A stretch of DNA of 64,000 nt from Paenibacillus sp. sptzw28 (GTDB lineage: Bacteria; Bacillota; Bacilli; Paenibacillales; Paenibacillaceae): assembly GCF_019550795.1 (NCBI RefSeq), contig NZ_CP080545.1, forward strand, positions 1,259,501-1,323,500. Direction: 5' to 3'. The translations under genes and the position numbers were made by a program. Shown here piece after piece: positions 51,931 through 60,604 of the stretch. Positions within the stretch are counted from its first letter, which is position 1; each line of letters begins with the position of its first letter. The notes below the pieces were generated by a model. It did not search any database, was not told the origin of the DNA, and saw only the letters and a list, made by a program, of their open reading frames with translations.

Positions 51931-52926
51931 TTAAACCAAAGGAGGAGGCTTGGGCAGGCTCAGAACCTTCGCAGCCCACTCAAGAGCGGGTCCGAGCTGC
52001 AGCCGTTGAATGTCCCTGAGTCTCGGGAGAGCAGGTATAGGCGGCTTTCCCGTCCGGCTAGCGAAGAATCCGGCTGTGGCCGCCGCTGCCGCCCGCTCGG
52101 CGTAAGAGGGGAAGCTCACTCCCTGGTCCGACATTGCCTGTTTATAGACAGGCAGCAGACGTTCGGCAGTCGGGCCGCCTTCTCCTTGAACACTTGGAAA
52201 GAAGAATATGACATCAAGTATTAACGGACCTCTGCACGCCAGTGCCCAGTCGAATAGAACGAGCTTATCGTCCCTGAACCGAAGATTGTCCGAACGTATA
52301 TCGCTGTGAATGAGCCCCCAGGGCTGGTCCATTCGCATCAATTCAGACTCGGCCGCAATCAGAATATCAAACGAATCGTTAAGCCAAGCCTCGGCTTCAG
52401 TTCTATCCTCCCCAAACAATCCGAGGAAGCAGTCCGATTCTTCTCGGTTATATCGAATTGTCCGCCAATTGTCGGTGAAGCCTTTCACATTGATTTCGTC
52501 GACCTTTCCCGATTCGGGCATACCCCGCAGATGAAATTGTGCAATATCATGAACGGCTTGAACCGCCAGCTTATCTGTCCAGGGAGGTACTGCAGCGGCA
52601 TCCTTCAAGTCTTCAAGCAATAGGAGGTGCCAACCGTCAGCCATGACAGAGCCGAGATATGATGGGGAAAAGGGACGGATTGCATCGATATTTCGGTATG
52701 CCGACTCTTCGACCGGGACAACCCTCCAGTTCACTTCGTTCGAGCCTTTCCCGGCACCCTTCGCAAACACGGTTCGGCCGTCTTCCAGAAAGATGCGGAA
52801 CGTTGCACTGGGCCCGTATCCCCCAAACACTCGAGTACCTTTGCGGATCGGGGAACCCACTAAGGCTTCGATCTCCCTACGCACCGGGGCCGGCACATCA
52901 CTCCAAAATGGTTTAGGTTCGCGCAA
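51931..52926 (-). CDS. Aminoglycoside-phosphotransferase-like kinase
   Basis: 331 residues. The nucleotide lobe has GGYGPSATFRIFLEDGRTVFAKGA; the catalytic loop is LIHSDIRSDNLRFRDDKLVLFDWALACRGPLILDV. These define the APH/choline-kinase-like fold, which transfers phosphate to a small hydroxylated molecule. The TTG start at 52926 follows AGGAAGGAGGTG. Its divergence from other APH proteins leaves the substrate open. The DUF6526 gene lies 54 bases further on the same strand upstream; cotranscription is possible. Confidence 0.87.
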   Translation of the reverse strand: MREPKPFWSDVPAPVRREIEALVGSPIRKGTRVFGGYGPSATFRIFLEDGRTVFAKGAGKGSNEVNWRVVPVEESAYRNIDAIRPFSPSYLGSVMADGWHLLLLEDLKDAAAVPPWTDKLAVQAVHDIAQFHLRGMPESGKVDEINVKGFTDNWRTIRYNREESDCFLGLFGEDRTEAEAWLNDSFDILIAAESELMRMDQPWGLIHSDIRSDNLRFRDDKLVLFDWALACRGPLILDVIFFFPSVQGEGGPTAERLLPVYKQAMSDQGVSFPSYAERAAAAATAGFFASRTGKPPIPALPRLRDIQRLQLGPALEWAAKVLSLPKPPPLV

Positions 52927-52980
52927 GCGTCACACCTCCTTCCTGAGAATCGTTATGTACGATTTAAGCCATTCAGTCTG

Positions 52981-53415
52981 CTAAATTCGGTTTGTATCCC
53001 CGTTCCACTCTTTAATCAGTTTTTTAATTTGCTCGCCGGTCAGCCGCTCCTTCACAGCTTTCCTGCACAATTCGGGGAACTCCCGGTCACCTGCAAAACG
53101 CAGTCCCGTGATTTGCTTCAAGGTTAAGGACGGATCAAGAAGCTGCCCGGTTAAGACGAAATGTCTAAGCTGCTGTTCGGATCGAATAACCCGGTCCTGC
53201 ACCTTTAAAGGGTATATCCGAAGTATGAATACGATTAATACAAGAATAATACTCATCAGGAAGCTTAACACGGACAACCAGAGCATTTCCCCTGAATTAA
53301 ATGAGTTGATAAGCAATATTACGGTTCCAACTAAAACAATAAAGCTCAGCGGCACCAATACGAAATGATAAGGGGGATGAAATCTTCGGTGAGTGCTGAA
53401 ATTCTGTTCTTGCAA
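52981..53415 (-). CDS. DUF6526 family membrane protein
   Basis: 144 residues. MQEQNFSTHRRFHPPYHFVLVPLSFIVLVG is the family signature start, with two membrane helices (FVLVPLSFIVLVGTVILLI, MLWLSVLSFLMSIILVLIVFIL). The remainder is a soluble tail (RIYPLKVQDRVIRSEQQLRHFVLTG...). A TTG start at 53415 is preferred because AGGGTGAT precedes it and it gives the usual N-terminus; an ATG at 53436 adds seven residues. The family's function is unknown. Confidence 0.85.
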   Translation of the reverse strand: MQEQNFSTHRRFHPPYHFVLVPLSFIVLVGTVILLINSFNSGEMLWLSVLSFLMSIILVLIVFILRIYPLKVQDRVIRSEQQLRHFVLTGQLLDPSLTLKQITGLRFAGDREFPELCRKAVKERLTGEQIKKLIKEWNGDTNRI

Positions 53416-53616
53416 AATAATCACCCTGCTTCCCATTGAAATGTAATACTACGAGTATAAATCAATATCCAAAGGTTTCCAACTGTTTTGGATACGTCTT
53501 AAGCCTGATTCGAAAATCAGGCCGAAGGCTGAAGCTGTTTCCTTCTCACGCTCGTCGTTACTTCCATCTATTTCCTTTAGACTGGAACTAATGAAGTGAG
53601 TGGAGGGAAAATATTT

Positions 53617-54522
53617 ATGAATTTACAATTCGTGCAGCGAGCGGAACGTTCGCCAAAGCTTTTCGAAGGAGAAATGTGGCTCGTATTTACAGGGCTGCTC
53701 GGCTTTCTGCTTGCCGGCTTTTGCGCGGTATGGGTGCTATTCAATGGGGGACCTGTTTCTCCGAATGGGGATGTCGCGAAAGCTTTATCGTTCAACGCCG
53801 CTTTGGGTGCCTTTATGCTGTCGACGGCCGCCATCGTTCCACTTACTGCAATGGGCAGGAAGAGCAGAAGCTTCTTCAGATGGTCATACATTATACTGGC
53901 GCTGTACTCGTATGGGGTAGAAACCGTGCAACACTTCCGGGGTGTCAATCCGAGGTTTGTGGAGGACGGCGCTCCCATTGATGTTCTGCTCGGTTCAATC
54001 TTTGCCTTTGTAGCGCTGCTCCTTATCCTTTACTATCTTTTCTTGGCCGCATACTATTTCCGCCGGAAAGCCTATAAGGGCCGGCCGGAGCTTGTACTCG
54101 GCATCCGCTACGCCATGATAGCCACAGTCTTATCTTTTGCGGCGGGCATTTGGATTTCAATCAATGAGGGCCGTTATACAGGTATGGGCGGCAACATCAT
54201 CATTGTGCATGGACTCGGATTCCATGCGCTGCAGGCGGTGCCTTTCGTCGCCTGGCTAACCGAACGGGCACAGCTGCCGCCCGCTGTGCGCCGCTGTTAT
54301 GTGCATCTGGCCGGCATTACCTTTCTGCTCGGGTTACTTGCAGTGGGCTGGCAGACGATGATAGGCCGGACTGTTATGGAGTGGTCAACGTTTCCACTGA
54401 TGGCCGCCTTCTGTTTCCTGATCGGAATGGGTGCGGCTGCTGCGGTTCTCCGTACTACACTGACCAGCAAGAGGGTCGGCCTAACCGCAAATGGTTCGAA
54501 TATGACAATAACGCGAAAATAA
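53617..54522 (+). CDS. Polytopic integral membrane protein of unknown function
   Basis: 301 residues with about eight hydrophobic helices, the first at MWLVFTGLLGFLLAGFCAVWVLF. Conserved-looking loops include GVETVQHFRGVNPRF and ISINEGRYTGMGGNIIIVHGLGFHALQAVPFVAWL, with His residues in membrane helices that could bind a metal or haem. I do not recognise a named family. ATG 53617 follows TGGAGGG; the earlier in-frame start at 53596 overlaps this site. It is divergent from DUF6526 and convergent with the DUF5946 gene. Confidence 0.75.
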   Translation: MNLQFVQRAERSPKLFEGEMWLVFTGLLGFLLAGFCAVWVLFNGGPVSPNGDVAKALSFNAALGAFMLSTAAIVPLTAMGRKSRSFFRWSYIILALYSYGVETVQHFRGVNPRFVEDGAPIDVLLGSIFAFVALLLILYYLFLAAYYFRRKAYKGRPELVLGIRYAMIATVLSFAAGIWISINEGRYTGMGGNIIIVHGLGFHALQAVPFVAWLTERAQLPPAVRRCYVHLAGITFLLGLLAVGWQTMIGRTVMEWSTFPLMAAFCFLIGMGAAAAVLRTTLTSKRVGLTANGSNMTITRK

Positions 54523-54546
54523 ACTCGAATCAAATAACAGGCGGCG

Positions 54547-55089
54547 TTATCGTTCCATGATCTTAGCTGCCCACCTTCGGATCTCGGGATGGTGCAAATG
54601 CCAAGAATCCCAAATCGAGATGGCCCACTTAACCGATTGCTTCTGCAGTGCAAGGATATCGGTGAGCGGCAGCAGGTCAGCTACCGTAATCGTACCATTC
54701 TGCTTAGGAGGCTCGAGCCAAACGAACTGGTCCGAATAACGGGTCACCTCTTTGATCATCCCTCGTCTCCATCCCGGGTCGCTAACCTTGTATTCGAACA
54801 TGAGACACAAGTTGACAAGATGGCCGGTGACAGACTGGATCGCTTGGGGAGATGGTGTACCGGGATGCTGCACGGCGTAGGCGTCGACACTGATGCGATG
54901 GACATCGGCTGCCGCGCCGTCCCCGTAGAATCGCTGCAGAATTTCTCCGAATGCTGCCCAGCAGCCGGCAGATGACGTCATATAACGATGAATCGGACCG
55001 TCGGACGGGGGGAAATGGGACCCGCATCCCACACACGGTTCAGTATAGAGGTGCGTTCGCATTATCGGTTTATTCTGGTTCATTTCCAT
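54547..55089 (-). CDS. DUF5946 family protein
   Basis: 180 residues. The pattern CVGCGSHFPPSDGPIHRYM, SSAGCWAAFGEILQRFYGD, ISVDAYAVQHPGTPSPQAIQSVTGHLVNLCLMFEY is typical of DUF5946. The CxxC, His and Cys could form a metal site. The function is not known to me. The start ATG follows directly the upstream gene's stop on the minus strand, separated by six bases, so the two are in one operon with the DUF2268-like gene. Confidence 0.82.
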   Translation of the reverse strand: MEMNQNKPIMRTHLYTEPCVGCGSHFPPSDGPIHRYMTSSAGCWAAFGEILQRFYGDGAAADVHRISVDAYAVQHPGTPSPQAIQSVTGHLVNLCLMFEYKVSDPGWRRGMIKEVTRYSDQFVWLEPPKQNGTITVADLLPLTDILALQKQSVKWAISIWDSWHLHHPEIRRWAAKIMER

Positions 55090-55095
55090 TAGATT

Positions 55096-56157
55096 CTACA
55101 ACCCTTCAGATAGAATAATGTCCTGCCAGGGGGAAGACAGCGCCGACTCAATCTCAATGCCTGTCGATTTCAAATACCGACTGACCAACCGATATCCCAC
55201 TTCGAAGCCTGCCAGATGAGGGATCCCAAATGATGGATGCCCCTGCGCGGAGATTGATGGATCACCATAAAGATAGGCAGCTACAACGTTCGCTTCTGAA
55301 CGGTCAGCTTGAGCAATCATTAATTCACAAGCATATTCAAGTTCTTCATTCGTCAGAGGAACAGGCTCCGGCGGCCGCATGCTGCCAGCCTGGATTTGCA
55401 TTCCGTAAATGTTGACCGATACATCGTTATAGTCGGGCTTGCCGTAATACCCGGCTACGTGAGACAGTGCCTCTTCCCAGTCATTCGGCGGCACGAAGCC
55501 GACTAACCAAGGTTGTATCACATTAGGAAACAAACCTTGTATAAAGGATGCTGCCAAGCCTTCCATGACAAGTGCTTCACCAAGCGATAGGGATTCCGTA
55601 TAGTGTAACTTTCTCCGGATTCCATGGATGAGGCTTCTCGCAAGGACGTGGCCGAGACGATTCATATTGCCTGCAGCAGGCCACACTCGCAGGAACAAAT
55701 AACCCGGCGTTCGGCCGTAACAGCTTAGACCCGAACCGTTCAGCATCAAATCTCCATTGCCGCAGTCTGCCGGTAAGATGACAACATTGAGCCGATCGGG
55801 CAAAAGAGATGACGGCAGCGCATTCACAATTACACCCAACCATTTCTCGATTCGTTTGTCCAGCTGCAGTCTTTCGGATTCGTCGAAACACCATTTTGTC
55901 GCCTCAATATTCCTTGACGGATTAAACAAGCCGTATTGCTGCTGTCCTTCCAAAATGTCGATACCATCGCTTCTTACTGCGGACAGAATGTCGTAATCCT
56001 GCATTCCATGTCGTCCTCCAGCTTCCCGGATAATCGTTAAAATACCTGTTTGGCTTTCCGCCCATTCCAAATAACGGGGCAGGTGCTCGTTTGGCTTAGC
56101 CTTTTCCGCAAAATACCGGTATAGTACAGGCAATGTATTATGAATGACATTTCGCAT
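55096..56157 (-). CDS. DUF2268-like protein with degenerate zinc-protease motif
   Basis: 353 residues. The C-terminal half (VNVVILPADCGNGDLMLNGSGLSCYGRTPGYLFLRVWP..., LGEALVMEGLAASFIQGLFPNVIQPW) fits DUF2268, a family of predicted zinc proteases related to Bacillus YjaZ. Members carry HHEYHH before this point. Here the same position reads HVLARSLIHGIRRK: the first zinc His and the catalytic Glu are missing. It is likely inactive as a protease and might be regulatory or decayed. ATG 56157 follows AGGAGCG; upstream frame to 56208 adds 17 basic residues. It forms an operon with the DUF5946 gene. Confidence 0.7.
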   Translation of the reverse strand: MRNVIHNTLPVLYRYFAEKAKPNEHLPRYLEWAESQTGILTIIREAGGRHGMQDYDILSAVRSDGIDILEGQQQYGLFNPSRNIEATKWCFDESERLQLDKRIEKWLGVIVNALPSSLLPDRLNVVILPADCGNGDLMLNGSGLSCYGRTPGYLFLRVWPAAGNMNRLGHVLARSLIHGIRRKLHYTESLSLGEALVMEGLAASFIQGLFPNVIQPWLVGFVPPNDWEEALSHVAGYYGKPDYNDVSVNIYGMQIQAGSMRPPEPVPLTNEELEYACELMIAQADRSEANVVAAYLYGDPSISAQGHPSFGIPHLAGFEVGYRLVSRYLKSTGIEIESALSSPWQDIILSEGL

Positions 56158-56345
56158 GTTCCGTCTCACGCTCCTAAGTATTACATTATATATTTTTGAT
56201 AAATACATGATAAGGGATAACGCTGCGTTAGAATCAATAGAAACAGCGCAAACATTTTCATAAGGGCGGACAGTGTTATATAATACGTATGTCTCTCATA
56301 GGGCGGCATGATCTGTCTGCTAATGAAAATGATAGGAGAAATAGC

Positions 56346-57365
56346 ATGGACATTATCGATATTCCAATAAGTTTGATCGAAGAAGATACCGACCAACCCA
56401 GATATCAATTTGATGAAGAGTCATTGCAGGAATTAATGAAAAGCATTGAGGAGCTGGGCCTGCTTTCTCCGATCAAAGTGAGAACGACAAGCGGCGGCCG
56501 GTATAAAATCATTTATGGGAACAGGCGGTACAAAGCCAGCAAAATGCTGGGCCGTCCGGTCATTCCTTGTATCGTATCCACCGTAACGGATGAGCTCGAA
56601 ATCTATCTGGAGCAGATAGCGGAGAATCTGACACGGGAAGGGTTCTCGCCGATTGAAGAGGGAGAAGCCTTCAACAAGCTGCTTAATGATCCCAAGTTCA
56701 GCAGTTCGACCAAGTACCTCTCGAGCAAGCTTGGGAAGCCGGAAGCCTATATCAAAAACAAATGCGAGCTTCTGAAATTCGGCAATGCGGTAAAAAAGCT
56801 GGTCGTTAGCGGCACGGAGATAAAGAAAGATAAACTAACCGAGGATCAGCTGATGCCCATCAAGGATTTGCCAATCGAGCACCGCGACCCGCTGGCCTTG
56901 ATTATTGCCAGGGATGAGCTGCCCGTCAGCGATGTCAAAAGGATTGCCCGTTTATTCAAGGATAAGGATCTCTCATCCGGCACCAAAGACAAGCTGCTGT
57001 ACAAATCCGGGCGTGAGCTGCTGGAAACATGGTTCGTATTCGAGCAAAATAAAGCGGAAAGAGCAAAGGCGGCCGAGCCGAAGGCGGCGGTTAAAAACGT
57101 CAATCCGGAGAAAGAAGAACCGGAGCGGGTTAAAGCCGCGCTTATTGAGGGCAAGCTGCAGCGGCTGCTTGCTGCGCTTCCGGCCCACAGTCCTCTCTCG
57201 GCGGAAATGATCAGTTCGTTTGAAGGAATCCAGGCAAGCGATAAAGACAATTTTCTGAGGGGTCTGGATATGCTCATTGAAAGCTTGGAGAAGCATCTTG
57301 CGGATTGGAGAACCGTGAAGGATCTGGCTAATTCCAAGGTATCGGCAACAGAAACGACGGAATAA
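56346..57365 (+). CDS. ParB/Noc-family DNA-binding protein without a ParA partner
   Basis: 339 residues. The N-terminal CTP-binding domain has DIIDIPISLIEEDTDQPRYQFDEESLQELMKSIEELGLLSPIKVR and YKIIYGNRRYKASKMLG (the GERRxRA motif reads GNRRYKA). The central HTH has FSPIEEGEAFNKLL and TKYLSSKLGKPEAYIKNKCELLKFG. The C-terminal 100 residues are Lys/Glu-rich with a possible coiled coil (LDMLIESLEKHLADWRTVKDL). ATG 56346 follows ATAGGAG. No parA or parS repeats are seen nearby, so it may be a chromosomal or former plasmid orphan. Confidence 0.85.
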   Translation: MDIIDIPISLIEEDTDQPRYQFDEESLQELMKSIEELGLLSPIKVRTTSGGRYKIIYGNRRYKASKMLGRPVIPCIVSTVTDELEIYLEQIAENLTREGFSPIEEGEAFNKLLNDPKFSSSTKYLSSKLGKPEAYIKNKCELLKFGNAVKKLVVSGTEIKKDKLTEDQLMPIKDLPIEHRDPLALIIARDELPVSDVKRIARLFKDKDLSSGTKDKLLYKSGRELLETWFVFEQNKAERAKAAEPKAAVKNVNPEKEEPERVKAALIEGKLQRLLAALPAHSPLSAEMISSFEGIQASDKDNFLRGLDMLIESLEKHLADWRTVKDLANSKVSATETTE

Positions 57366-57408
57366 TAGAACGGTTATAAAACAGCGGCAGTCAAGGACTT
57401 TCTGATAT

Positions 57409-57468
57409 GCTCCCCTTACGGTAGACAGGCGAAATAATAAAACCTGCTGCTGTGAGGGGAGCTTTTTT
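57409..57468 (+). terminator. Terminator-like hairpin after the parB-like gene
   Basis: GCTCCCCTTAC pairs with GTGAGGGGAGC (one mismatch), with 32 bases between, and is followed by six T. It may also be the left end of the decayed insertion sequence that follows. Confidence 0.5.
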
Positions 57469-57469
57469 C

Positions 57470-57565
57470 ATGTCTATAGGAAAATATAACGCTTTAGAGA
57501 AACTCGCTATTATCGAAGAAGTATCAAGTGAAGAAATTGTTTTCCTGGCCGCAGCGAAGAAATAA
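57470..57565 (+). pseudogene. Remnant of an IS3-family transposase OrfA
   Basis: The 31-codon frame KYNALEKLAIIEEVSSEEIV then FLAAAKK matches the beginning of IS3/IS150-type OrfA proteins (KYSxEEKLxIIxEVxxG...AxKYG), then stops. The upstream GGTAGACAGG and GCTCCCC stretch looks like the left terminal repeat zone of such elements. The rest of the element is gone. Confidence 0.55.
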
Positions 57566-57607
57566 AATCGCTCATCGATGTAACGGAATTCAAGTAAGAT
57601 ATCTTTA

Positions 57608-57719
57608 CTGACAACATGTGTGTCAGAATTAGATGCAAAGCGAATATATATTTCGGAATCATAGATGGGATGGGATGTAATATCCATTTTATTTTTAATC
57701 CTGACATACATGATGTCAG
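57608..57719 (+). promoter_or_regulatory. Two near-identical 19-base inverted repeats upstream of the WYL regulator
   Basis: CTGACAACATGTGTGTCAG (57608-57626) and CTGACATACATGATGTCAG (57701-57719) share six-base arms CTGACA/TGTCAG around seven bases, and both are followed by AATT. Spacing between their centres is 93 bases. They precede the WYL-regulator gene, so autoregulation is a natural guess. Confidence 0.5.
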
Positions 57720-57782
57720 AATTCATGCGTTATGCTTTCAAACAGATGGGTCGATAAATCTTGGAAGGAGAGGAGTGAAAAG

Positions 57783-58679
57783 ATGAAACTGGATCGCATG
57801 CTCGGGATTACGATGGAGCTATTAACAAGAAGAAGAGTGACGGCAACAGAATTGGCAGCTAGATTCGAGGTTTCCATTCGTACGATTTATCGTGATGTAG
57901 ATCTAATCAATCAAGCGGGCATACCCGTTGCTTCGTTTACGGGTACTGACGGCGGTTTTGAGCTAATGAACGGTTTCTTCTTAACAAAACAGCACTTCTC
58001 TGTTGATGATTTTTCGGTCATCTATAATCTTCTTAAGGGCATGGAAGGAGCTATGGGGGGCCAGTCCGTCTCGTTAATGCAAAAGCTTTCCAGTCTGCAG
58101 CCTGCTCTGTTGAATGGGGGGTACCACGATAAGATCATATTTGATATGAGTACATCAGAAAGCGAGAAGGAGATTGTTCATCCACTCCTTCATGCGATCA
58201 ATCGGACCCGGGTCATTGTATTTTTTTACACAAGTGCAACAGGCACCTTATCTCAAAAAAAGGTGGAGCCAATCAAGCTGTATTGGGAGCGCGGGGCATG
58301 GTATGTGGAGGGATATTGCTTATCGCATCAAGCGAAACGCTTTTTCCGAGTTTCTAGGATCACCGAGCTGGAAGTGTTAGACGACCAATTTCAACCTAGA
58401 GACATATGCTCCCTTCAAGCTGAGGAAGAGGCCCGAGGCGTACAAACCCATCTTCGTTTTGATTTAACAGCTCAGCCTCGAGTGTTCGAGCAGTTTCAGG
58501 GAGAGTGTACGCATCATGGGGATTATATTGACGTACACACAGTTTTCTACTCACAAGAATACGCGATTTCCATTATTCTTAGCTACAGTTCAAAGGTGAC
58601 TATCATTTCACCAGACGAGTTGAAGCAAAATTTAATAGAAAAAATCAATGAAATACAAAGGCTTTATACGCAAATTTAA
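57783..58679 (+). CDS. WYL-domain (YafY-type) transcriptional regulator
   Basis: 298 residues. The N-terminal HTH11 is KLDRMLGITMELLTRRRVTATELAARFEVSIRTIYRDVDLINQAGIPV. The WYL part begins near residue 140 (LHAINRTRVIVFFYTS) and includes the key stretch LYWERGAWYVEGYC, which gives the W-Y-V-like triplet in modified form. WYL domains bind ligands such as nucleic acids. ATG 57783 follows GGAAGGAGAGGAGTG. It is codirectional with the NmrA-like gene 78 bases later and the ABC genes, so it may regulate them. Confidence 0.88.
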   Translation: MKLDRMLGITMELLTRRRVTATELAARFEVSIRTIYRDVDLINQAGIPVASFTGTDGGFELMNGFFLTKQHFSVDDFSVIYNLLKGMEGAMGGQSVSLMQKLSSLQPALLNGGYHDKIIFDMSTSESEKEIVHPLLHAINRTRVIVFFYTSATGTLSQKKVEPIKLYWERGAWYVEGYCLSHQAKRFFRVSRITELEVLDDQFQPRDICSLQAEEEARGVQTHLRFDLTAQPRVFEQFQGECTHHGDYIDVHTVFYSQEYAISIILSYSSKVTIISPDELKQNLIEKINEIQRLYTQI

Positions 58680-58757
58680 GTATGCTTACGAAGCTAGATT
58701 TGCTGCGATGAATGTCAGGGAGCGCAGCTAAACAAAACTTTTTGGAGGGATTATCAA

Positions 58758-59579
58758 ATGACAATATTAGTAACAGGTGCTACAGGAACGGTAGGAAGAC
58801 ATGTTGTCAATCAACTCATGCAAATAGGGGAACAGGTGAGAGCGGTTTCACGCAATCCGGCAAAAGCGAATTTACCGGAGGGTGTTGAGGTTGTGGCAGG
58901 AGATCTTAATGAACCAGATACGCTGCAGGCCGCATTGGTAGGCGTTAAAGGGTTATTCTTAATCATCTCCAGCGATGAGGCTAATGCGACGTTGGAAACT
59001 CAGCCCAAAGTGATTGAGCTGGCGGAGCATGCCGGTGTGAAACGGGTCGTCGTATTGGTCGGTTACGAAGAGGGGCCTGTTGAGGAAGCGCTCAAGAATA
59101 GCGGGATGGAATGGACACTCGTAAAGCCGGGAGAATTTATGGCCAATATACTTATGGACTGGCGGGAATCGATTCGTTCGGAGGGAGTTGTCCGGGAGGC
59201 TTTCGGGGACGCGCCGAGTGCCAGAGTCCATGAAGCGGATGTTGCCGCCGTTGCCGTTACTGCTCTCACGGAGGGTGGTCATCACGGACAAAGCTATATT
59301 CTCACTGGCCCGGAGACTCTTTCGCGTAGAGAAGCTGTACGGACGATTAGCGAAGGGATCGGCAAGGAAATTCAATTTGAAGAACTGTCGGAGGAGCAAG
59401 CGAGACAAAACTGGAGAGATCAAGGCTATGAAGAGGGGGATATCGAATTTTTTGTCCTCATGGGCAAAAATCCACCCGAAATCGGACATACGGTCGTCTC
59501 CACTGTCGAGCAAGTGACTGGACGTCCTGCCAGAACACTTGCCGAGTGGATGGCTGAACATAAACACGACTTTTTGTAA
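58758..59579 (+). CDS. NmrA-like NAD(P)-binding oxidoreductase
   Basis: 273 residues. TILVTGATGTVGRHVVNQLMQIG is the GxxGxxG Rossmann motif of extended/atypical short-chain dehydrogenases, and MEWTLVKPGEFMANIL, SYILTGPETLSRREAV are typical NmrA/HSCARG-like segments. The catalytic YxxxK is absent, as is usual in this branch, so it may sense or reduce rather than act as a classic dehydrogenase. TTTTGGAGGG precedes the ATG. Lies between the WYL regulator and the ABC exporter. Confidence 0.87.
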   Translation: MTILVTGATGTVGRHVVNQLMQIGEQVRAVSRNPAKANLPEGVEVVAGDLNEPDTLQAALVGVKGLFLIISSDEANATLETQPKVIELAEHAGVKRVVVLVGYEEGPVEEALKNSGMEWTLVKPGEFMANILMDWRESIRSEGVVREAFGDAPSARVHEADVAAVAVTALTEGGHHGQSYILTGPETLSRREAVRTISEGIGKEIQFEELSEEQARQNWRDQGYEEGDIEFFVLMGKNPPEIGHTVVSTVEQVTGRPARTLAEWMAEHKHDFL

Positions 59580-59654
59580 CATTCAATGTTAAATAGGGGT
59601 GCCTTGGTTTCAACCAGGGCATTCTTTGATCAAGAGGATAAGGGGATGTCATAT

Positions 59655-60604
59655 ATGTCTTATGCTATTGAAATCATTGGCCTCCGAAAATCATTTAACG
59701 ATCAAGAGGTGGTTAAAGGCATTCATCTAAGCGTCAAAAAAGGAGAACTGTTTGCCCTGCTTGGCCCTAACGGCGCCGGGAAAACAACAACTATAAATAT
59801 GTTATCCACGCTTCTTAAGCCAGATGGAGGAACTGCGCTTGTATCTGGTTATGATGTGGTGAAGCACGCCAAAGAAGTGAGAAAGAAAATAAGCCTTACC
59901 GGGCAGTTCGCTGCCCTAGATGAAGGGTTGTCAGGGCTTCAAAATGTAATTCTAATTGCCAGGCTTTATGGCTTTCCTCCGAAAGAAGCACGTTCCATAG
60001 CAGAACAACTGATTCTATCGTTCGGGCTCTCGGATGCTAAGGATCGTATGGTTCGGAGCTATTCCGGAGGTATGCTCAGACGCTTGGATATTGCCGCTAG
60101 CATTGTCACTCAGCCGGAAATTATCTTTTTAGATGAACCGACAACCGGATTAGACCCTCAAAGTCGAATGGGGGTGTGGGAAGTGGTTCGCACGTTATTG
60201 AAGCATGGAACGACGGTGTTGTTGACGACCCAATACCTGGAGGAAGCCGATCAGCTGGCTGACAGAATCGCTGTAATCGATAAAGGGAATATTGTTGCCG
60301 AAGGGACACCCAATCAATTGAAGGCATCCATTGGCGTAAAACGTTAGCGATCCGGTTGGCAGAACAGACAGATGAAGCAACCCTCAACCGCCTGTTAGCT
60401 GATCATCATTTGACAGGATTTCAAGGTGCTGATCCACTCGTTTATAACATACCTGTGCAGGAAGCAAATCTCGCGAGCCAAGCCATTCATACGCTCATCA
60501 GCAATAGAGTCCCCGTTGATTACTTTTCGCTAAGTGAGCCAAGCTTGGACGAGGTATTCTTGGCCTTAACTGCTTCTAAACAGAAGAAGGAGATCGTTCA
60601 ATGA
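59655..60604 (+). pseudogene. DrrA-type ABC transporter ATP-binding protein, split by a one-base frameshift
   Basis: Walker A is GPNGAGKTTTINML, the signature motif is YSGGMLRRLDIAAS, and Walker B is IIFLDEPTTGLDPQ. The start at ATG 59655 has AAGGGG nine bases upstream. The first frame stops at 60347 in VKR-stop. The next frame continues as KTLAIRLAEQTDEATLNRLL to 60604, giving the usual C-terminal domain of DrrA proteins (YFSLSEPSLDEVFLAL). One added A in the AAAA run (60338-60341) would restore GVKTLAIRL and a single about 316-residue protein. This may be a real mutation, an error in the sequence, or phase variation. The ATPase core in the first part is intact. It powers the permease encoded next, overlapped by ATGA. 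Confidence 0.8.

Noticed and set aside
57391..57726. 111-residue minus-strand open frame
   Set aside because: Its C-terminal half is antisense of the IS3 remnant and its N-terminal half covers the twin inverted repeats. It might be a cut gene, but no ribosome binding site or family supports it.
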